64,000 bases of DNA, from contig NZ_CASFQD010000015.1 of the NCBI RefSeq assembly GCF_949296715.1, positions 1 through 64,000 of the forward strand. The letters are read 5' to 3'. This document shows, in pieces, positions 59,210-64,000 of the stretch. The position numbers and the translations under genes are program-made. The DNA comes from an uncultured Alistipes sp. GTDB lineage: Bacteria > Bacteroidota > Bacteroidia > Bacteroidales > Rikenellaceae. The notes beneath the pieces were generated by a model. It searched no databases and was not told the origin of the DNA. It saw only the letters and a list, made by a program, of their open reading frames with translations. Positions within the stretch are counted from its first letter, which is position 1. Each line of letters opens with the position of its first letter.

Positions 59210-60898
59210 TCAGGCGGCCGTGGCGTTTTCGAGCTTGCGCATGATCGAGAAGATGAAGAGCGCCGAGAGCAGGCACAGCACGATCAGCACGCTCCAGACC
59301 ATCCACAGCGCCATGCCGCTGCCCCAGAGGTAGCCGATGAGCGACGTGGCGTAGTTGCCGATGGCCGTGGCGGCGAACCAGCAGCCCATCATCATGCCCT
59401 TGTACTTCGGGGGCGCCACCTTCGAGACGAACGAGATACCCATCGGCGAGAGGAGCAGCTCGGCGAAGGTCAGCACCAGGTAGGTCGAGATGAGCCAGTT
59501 CTGCGAGACGAACATGTCGCTGGCACCGGCAGCCTTCACCTCGGCGGGCGACATCAGCCCCAGCGAGCCGATCGTCAGAATGAGGAAGCCGCCGGCGGCG
59601 ATGATCATGCCCAGTCCGATCTTGCGCGGGGCCGAAGGCTCCTTGCCGCGGCGGGCGAGCGCCGTGAAGATGGCCACCGAGATCGGGGTCAGACCCACGA
59701 CATAGAAGGGGTTGAACTGCTGGAACTCCTGCGGCAGGATGTGCACCGGATCGGGCGTGATCGTGTAGCGGTAGATCAGCGCACCCGCAGCCACGGCCAC
59801 GGCGGCAGCGCTGATGAGCTTGCCGCGTCCCTTGTCCGACTGGAAGAAGCCCACCAGCCCGTAGACGCCGACGAGCACCAGCACGAGGTTGAAGATGTCG
59901 AAACCCATGCGCGTGACGCCCGTGGCCTCGGAGGTCGTGTAGTCGCGGGCGAAAAAAGTCATCGTCGAGCCGTTCTGGTGGAAGGCCATCCAGAAGAAGA
60001 TCACCACGGCGAAGACGAGCATCAGGGCCGTGATGCGCGACTTGGTCTGCGCGGGGGTCAGCTCGGCGGCCTTGACACCGGCGGCCGAAGCGGCGGCAGC
60101 CTGCTGTTTGGCCGTCACGTCGGCATGCTTGAAGGTCTTGCGGAAACCTATATAGATCAGATAGGAGATGACGAGCGAGATGCACGCCACGCCGAAGCCC
60201 ATGTTGTAGGCGCCGGAGAGCTTCTCGATGTAGTGGTGCGAGAACTCGCCCAGATCGGCGGCCGACGCACCCATCGACGCGGCCAGTTCCTGGAGCTTGG
60301 CCAGCGGCTCGGCCGGCATCTTGTCGCCCAGCTCCATGTACTGGTGCGCGAGGGCCGGAATCTGACCGTTGTAGACCAGGCCGTCCTGCGCGAGGAAGTG
60401 GTTGGTGATCCACGTAGCCATCGACGGCGCGAACATCGCACCGATGTTGATCGCCATGTAGAAGATCGAGAAGGCGTTGTCGCGCTTGGCCTGGTAGGCC
60501 GGATCGTCGTAGAGGTTGCCCACGAGCACCTGGAGGTTACCCTTGAAAAGGCCCGTACCGCAGGCGATGAGCGCCAGTGCCCCGAACATCAGCGCCTTGC
60601 CCGCAAAGCCCGGACCCGTCGGGATGGAGAGCAGCGCATACCCGCCGAACATCACGAAAATACCCAGCGTGACCATCTTGCCGAAGCCGAACTTGTCGGC
60701 CAGAATGCCGCCGAAGAAGGGCATGAAGTAGACCGCGGCGAGGAAGATGCCGTAAATCTGGGTGGTGGCCGCTTCGGTATAACCGAACTTCGCTTGCAGG
60801 AAGAGCGTGAAGATCGCAAGCATCGTGTAGTACCCGAAACGCTCACCCGTATTGGCGAGAGAGAGGGCGTACAAACCTTTTGGTTGTCCTTTGAACAT
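59210..60898 (-). CDS. POT family (peptide/proton) MFS transporter
   Basis: 562 residues with about 14 membrane helices. POT signatures: the helix-1 motif NTGERFGYY, then FGGILADKFGFGKMV, the PTR2 signature-like GTGLFKGNLQVLVGNLY, FSIFYMAINIGAMFAP and FFWMAFHQNGSTMTFFA. The usual ExxERFxYY reads NTGERFGYY: the first Glu is Asn16, while Glu19 and Arg20 are kept. A large insert between the halves (about 185-265, Ala/Lys-rich) is present. Substrate, probably di/tripeptides, is inferred. It has its own promoter, divergent from glgB. Confidence 0.92.
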   Translation of the reverse strand: MFKGQPKGLYALSLANTGERFGYYTMLAIFTLFLQAKFGYTEAATTQIYGIFLAAVYFMPFFGGILADKFGFGKMVTLGIFVMFGGYALLSIPTGPGFAGKALMFGALALIACGTGLFKGNLQVLVGNLYDDPAYQAKRDNAFSIFYMAINIGAMFAPSMATWITNHFLAQDGLVYNGQIPALAHQYMELGDKMPAEPLAKLQELAASMGASAADLGEFSHHYIEKLSGAYNMGFGVACISLVISYLIYIGFRKTFKHADVTAKQQAAAASAAGVKAAELTPAQTKSRITALMLVFAVVIFFWMAFHQNGSTMTFFARDYTTSEATGVTRMGFDIFNLVLVLVGVYGLVGFFQSDKGRGKLISAAAVAVAAGALIYRYTITPDPVHILPQEFQQFNPFYVVGLTPISVAIFTALARRGKEPSAPRKIGLGMIIAAGGFLILTIGSLGLMSPAEVKAAGASDMFVSQNWLISTYLVLTFAELLLSPMGISFVSKVAPPKYKGMMMGCWFAATAIGNYATSLIGYLWGSGMALWMVWSVLIVLCLLSALFIFSIMRKLENATAA

Positions 60899-60942
60899 AG
60901 TTGTTTTTTTGTTTTAGAGGTGATTCTGGTTTAGTTCGAGGA

Positions 60943-60950
60943 CAAATATA
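60943..60950 (-). promoter_or_regulatory. -7 element of the POT transporter gene
   Basis: TATATTTG on the minus strand, 44 bp before the ATG at 60898. It forms an inverted repeat with the glgB -7 element 13 bp away. Confidence 0.65.
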
Positions 60951-60963
60951 GAAAAATTTTGAT

Positions 60964-60971
60964 TATATTTG
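60964..60971 (+). promoter_or_regulatory. -7 element of glgB
   Basis: TATATTTG on the plus strand, 19 bp before the ATG at 60991, back to back with the transporter's -7 element. Confidence 0.65.
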
Positions 60972-60990
60972 TATAAAACCCCACCCTGTT

Positions 60991-63027
60991 ATGGAAAAAA
61001 CACCCGAAATACTCCCGATCGTCGAACGCGACGAATGGCTGCGTCCCGCTGCCGGCGCCATCGCCGACCGTCACCGACGCTATCTCGACAAGCTCGCCGA
61101 AATCGAACGCGGCGCCGGCTCGATCGTCGACTACGCCAACGGCTACCGCTACTACGGCTGGCAGTGGGACGAGACGCTCGACGGCTGGTGGCTGCGCGAG
61201 TGGCTGCCCGGAGCCGAGGACGTCTACGTCTTCGGCGACTTCAACAACTGGCAGCGCACCGAAATCCGCATGCACAAGGACGCCGCAGGCGTTTGGAGCG
61301 CCTTCTTCCCCGCGGCGATGTACCGCGACCGCCTGACGCACGGCTCGCTCTACAAGCTCCACGTCCACGGCCGCAACGGCTGGCTCGACCGCATCCCGGC
61401 CTACGCCTGGCGCGTCGTGCAGGACGACGAGACGAAGAACTACACGGCGCAGTTCTGGAATCCCGCCGAGCCGTTCGACTGGCGCGGCGACGCCTTCGAC
61501 GCCTCGCAGAACGGCAGCCTGCTCATCTACGAGGCCCACGTGGGCATGGCGCAGGAGCGCGAAGGCGTGGGCACCTACCGCGAATTCACCGAGAAGATCC
61601 TCCCGATCATCAAGCGCGACGGCTACAACGCCGTGCAGCTGATGGCCATCGCCGAGCACCCCTACTACGGGTCGTTCGGCTACCACGTCTCGAGTTTCTT
61701 CGCACCGTCGTCGCGCTTCGGCACGCCCGAGGAGCTCAAGGAGCTCGTGCGCCGCGCCCACGAACTGGGCCTGGCGGTCATCATGGACCTCGTGCACGCG
61801 CACTACGTCAAGAACCTCAACGAGGGCATCAACGAACTCGACGGCACGGACCACCTCTACTCGCTGCCGGGCGAGGCGGGCAACCAGCCCTACTGGGACT
61901 CCAAGCTCTTCGACTACGGGCGCCCCGAGGTGCAGCACTTCCTGCTCTCGAACGTCAAGTACTGGCTCGACGAGTACCACTTCGACGGGTTCCGCTTCGA
62001 CGGCGTGACCTCGATGATCTACCACCACCACGGCTACGTCGACTTCGACAGCCGCGACCGCTTCTTCGACGGCGGGGTCAACAACGACGCGCTGGACTAC
62101 CTCACGCTGGCCAACCGCCTGATCCACGACTTCCGGCCTGCGGCCGTGACCATCGCCGAGGACGTGAGCGGCATGCCGGGCATGTGCAGCCCGATCGACG
62201 ACGGCGGCATCGGCTTCGACTACCGTCTCGGCATGGCCATCCCGGACTTCTGGATCAAGCTGCTGAAGGACGTTCCCGACGAGGAGTGGAACATCTGGGA
62301 GATGTGGTCCGTAATGACCAACCGCCTGCCCGAGGTGAAGACCGTGGCCTACGCCGAGTCGCACGACCAGGCGCTCGTGGGCGACAAGACGATCGCCTTC
62401 CGCCTGATGGACAAGGAGATGTACTTCCACATGGACCGTGCGTCCGAAAACCTCATCATCGACCGCGGCATGGCGCTGCACAAGATGATTCGCCTGATGA
62501 CCATCTCGACGGGCGGGCAGGCCTACCTCAACTTCATGGGCAACGAGTTCGGACACCCCGAGTGGATTGACTTCCCGCGCGAGGGCAACGGCTGGAGCTA
62601 TGCCCACGCCCGGCGCCTGTGGTCGCTCTCGCGCAACGGGCTGCTGCGCTACTCGTGGCTCGGGGAGTTCGACCGGGCGATGATCCGCCTCATCAAGAAA
62701 TACAAGGTGCTCGCCGATGGCTACGCCTGGAACCAGCTCATGGACGAACAGAACAAGACGATGGTCTTCTCACACGGGCGGCTGCTCTTCGTCTTCAACT
62801 GGCACCCCACGGCCTCGATTCCCGACTACGAACTGCCGGTGCAGGGCCCGGGCAAGTATGTCCCGATCCTCTCGACCGACGAAAAACGCTTCGGCGGGCA
62901 GGAGCGGCAGTCGATGGACGGAGAGCACTTCTCGTTCAACATCCACGGCGACGACGGCCGCGACTACCCGCGCATCCGCATCTACAACACCTCGCGCACG
63001 GCGACGGTCTACCTGCGCAAACGGTAA
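60991..63027 (+). CDS. glgB: 1,4-alpha-glucan branching enzyme (GH13)
   Basis: 678 residues from ATG 60991. CBM48-type N-terminal domain (REWLPGAEDVYVFGDFNNW), GH13 barrel with GMAQEREGVGTYREF, VMDLVHAHYVKN and the catalytic nucleophile in FDGFRFDGVTSM (Asp about 337). The acid/base is in TIAEDVSGMPG (Glu about 390) and the third carboxylate in ESHDQALVGDK (Asp about 459). NFMGNEFGHPEWIDFPR is the eukaryotic-type GlgB block (GH13_8-like). It makes alpha-1,6 branches in glycogen. No other glycogen genes are adjacent. Confidence 0.96.
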   Translation: MEKTPEILPIVERDEWLRPAAGAIADRHRRYLDKLAEIERGAGSIVDYANGYRYYGWQWDETLDGWWLREWLPGAEDVYVFGDFNNWQRTEIRMHKDAAGVWSAFFPAAMYRDRLTHGSLYKLHVHGRNGWLDRIPAYAWRVVQDDETKNYTAQFWNPAEPFDWRGDAFDASQNGSLLIYEAHVGMAQEREGVGTYREFTEKILPIIKRDGYNAVQLMAIAEHPYYGSFGYHVSSFFAPSSRFGTPEELKELVRRAHELGLAVIMDLVHAHYVKNLNEGINELDGTDHLYSLPGEAGNQPYWDSKLFDYGRPEVQHFLLSNVKYWLDEYHFDGFRFDGVTSMIYHHHGYVDFDSRDRFFDGGVNNDALDYLTLANRLIHDFRPAAVTIAEDVSGMPGMCSPIDDGGIGFDYRLGMAIPDFWIKLLKDVPDEEWNIWEMWSVMTNRLPEVKTVAYAESHDQALVGDKTIAFRLMDKEMYFHMDRASENLIIDRGMALHKMIRLMTISTGGQAYLNFMGNEFGHPEWIDFPREGNGWSYAHARRLWSLSRNGLLRYSWLGEFDRAMIRLIKKYKVLADGYAWNQLMDEQNKTMVFSHGRLLFVFNWHPTASIPDYELPVQGPGKYVPILSTDEKRFGGQERQSMDGEHFSFNIHGDDGRDYPRIRIYNTSRTATVYLRKR

Positions 63028-63079
63028 CGGCCTCCCCTACTGCCGCCGTGGAGCGCCGCTTCCCGGCAGAAGATACAGA

Positions 63080-63119
63080 CGGAGCACCCCGGCGAATTTA
63101 TCGCCGGGGTGCTCCGTTT
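63080..63119 (+). terminator. Terminator of glgB
   Basis: A 16-bp perfect stem CGGAGCACCCCGGCGA/TCGCCGGGGTGCTCCG with a 5-nt loop, followed by TTT. It may also serve the facing gene. Confidence 0.85.
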
Positions 63120-63241
63120 CCGGGCCGGAAGGCATGCGGTGTCGGCCGGGCCACGGGAGATCAGCCGGAACGCACGAGGCGGGCCGGACCTACCGGGAAC
63201 AGACCGGGCCGCAGACTGCGCCTACAGGACTCCGGCCGCCG

Positions 63242-64000
63242 TCACTTCGCCGTGATGCGCCGCACGGCCTCGCCGACCCGTTCGTAGAGCGACGGCAGGT
63301 CGATGTGCAGCAGGCGGCGGTTCTCGACGACGAGGCGCCCGTCGACCACGACCGTCTCGACGTCGGCGGCCTTGCCGCAGTAGACCAGATTCGAGACGAT
63401 GTCGTGAACGGGTTGCAGGTGGGGTTTCTGCAGGTCGACGACGATCACGTCGGCCAGCGCCCCTTCGCGCAGCACGCCCAGCTCGCCGTCGGCACACCCC
63501 ATCGCCCGGGCGCCGTTGGCCGTGGCCAGTTTCAGGGCCTCACAGGCCGGCAGGGCGCAGGGGTTTCCCGTGGCCGACTTCTGCAGGAAGGCCGCCGTGC
63601 GCAGCTCCTCCCACATGTCCAGGTCGTTGTTCGAGCAGGTGCCGTCGGTGGCGACCGTCACCACCGCCCCCCGCTCGAGCATCCGCGTGACGGGGGCCAC
63701 GCCGCTCGAAATCTTCATGTTGCTCTGCGGGTTGTGCGATACGCTAACGCCCCGTGCCGCAAGGATGTCGATGTCGGCATCGTCGACGTAAATGCAGTGG
63801 GCCCCGATGCAGCGCGGCGAGAGCAGCCCCAGCCGGTCGAGATGTCCGACGGGCGTCGTGCCGTAGCGTTCGCGCACGATGCGCACCTCGTCGCGCGTCT
63901 CGGCGATGTGGGTCATCATCATCAGGCCGTGGCGGTCGCAAAGTTCCCTGCCCCGCTGCAGGTTCTCGGGCGAAACGGTATAGGGGGCGTGGGGCGCCAC
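63242..64000 (-). CDS. mtaD: Amidohydrolase, MtaD/SAH-deaminase type, 5' end outside window
   Basis: 253 codons of the C-terminal part; the gene continues past 64000. Metal-dependent hydrolase blocks: APHAPYTVSPENL, MMMTHIAETRDEV with the His ligand, IGAHCIYVDDADI, SVSHNPQSNMKISSG and VATDGTCSNNDLDMWEE with the Asp ligand. These match 5-methylthioadenosine/S-adenosylhomocysteine deaminases and related cytosine-deaminase-like proteins. It would deaminate MTA or SAH to the inosyl form in methyl-cycle salvage. Substrate is inferred. Convergent with glgB. Confidence 0.88.
   Translation of the reverse strand: MAPHAPYTVSPENLQRGRELCDRHGLMMMTHIAETRDEVRIVRERYGTTPVGHLDRLGLLSPRCIGAHCIYVDDADIDILAARGVSVSHNPQSNMKISSGVAPVTRMLERGAVVTVATDGTCSNNDLDMWEELRTAAFLQKSATGNPCALPACEALKLATANGARAMGCADGELGVLREGALADVIVVDLQKPHLQPVHDIVSNLVYCGKAADVETVVVDGRLVVENRRLLHIDLPSLYERVGEAVRRITAK

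Overview
The window is high-GC DNA from a member of the Bacteroidales, most likely Alistipes or a close Rikenellaceae relative. The evidence is a SusC/SusD pair, a hybrid two-component regulator, lipoproteins with Bacteroidetes-style lipoboxes, repeated TAnnTTTG-type -7 promoter elements, and an FKBP-like, PagL-like, CdaA and Skp gene set typical of that order. The GC content is unusually high for the order. I see no rRNA, tRNA, CRISPR array, integrase or insertion sequence. Both window ends cut genes: dnaK on the left and an MtaD-like deaminase on the right.

Left part (1-17.9 kb) is mostly housekeeping. It holds dnaK (partial), a small HTH-like gene, two FKBP-like lipoproteins, a 49-residue membrane peptide, ruvA, a Skp/OmpH-like lipoprotein and the c-di-AMP synthase dacA. 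A five-gene minus-strand operon follows (HU-like membrane protein, sigma-54 activator, lptE, TPR-like protein, secG). Then come a fold-III PLP decarboxylase, a small secreted protein, a PagL-like outer-membrane protein, engB and prs.

Middle part (17.9-48.9 kb) is a complete polysaccharide utilisation locus for heparin/heparan-type glycosaminoglycans. It has a hybrid two-component sensor (17961-22016) and three transcription units. Unit A (minus, 31772 to 22215) carries two sulfatases, a DUF3604 PHP-type protein, a ROK sugar kinase, a sugar MFS importer and a heparinase II/III-like lyase. Unit B (plus, 32086 to 37260) carries two PL12 lyases and a PL13 heparinase I. Unit C (minus, 48780 to 37688) carries a GH88 unsaturated glucuronyl hydrolase, a PL12 lyase with a duplicated domain, a surface glycan-binding lipoprotein, SusC and SusD. 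Each unit has one copy of a 21-bp-period direct repeat (ACAAAttc-N13-ACAAAAnnGAA), in every case exactly 64 bp upstream of its -7 element. This is very probably the operator that ties the locus together, and is the main discovery of the window. The logic is: surface capture and endolytic cleavage (SGBP, SusCD, PL12), periplasmic depolymerisation and desulfation (PL12, PL13, GH88, sulfatases, heparinase), then import and phosphorylation of monosaccharides (MFS, ROK).

Right part (49-64 kb) holds an SDR oxidoreductase plus a PhnP-like metallo-hydrolase, a membrane-anchored AraC-type regulator, a TetR-TolC-MFP-RND-PG0541 efflux operon, a POT family transporter divergent from the glycogen branching enzyme glgB, and a partial amidohydrolase.

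A second recurring theme is short, locus-specific, GC-rich tandem repeats. They sit between stop codons and the next terminator hairpin, for example 45 bp x 5 after prs, 14 bp x 8 after the AraC gene and 22 bp x 5 after dacA.
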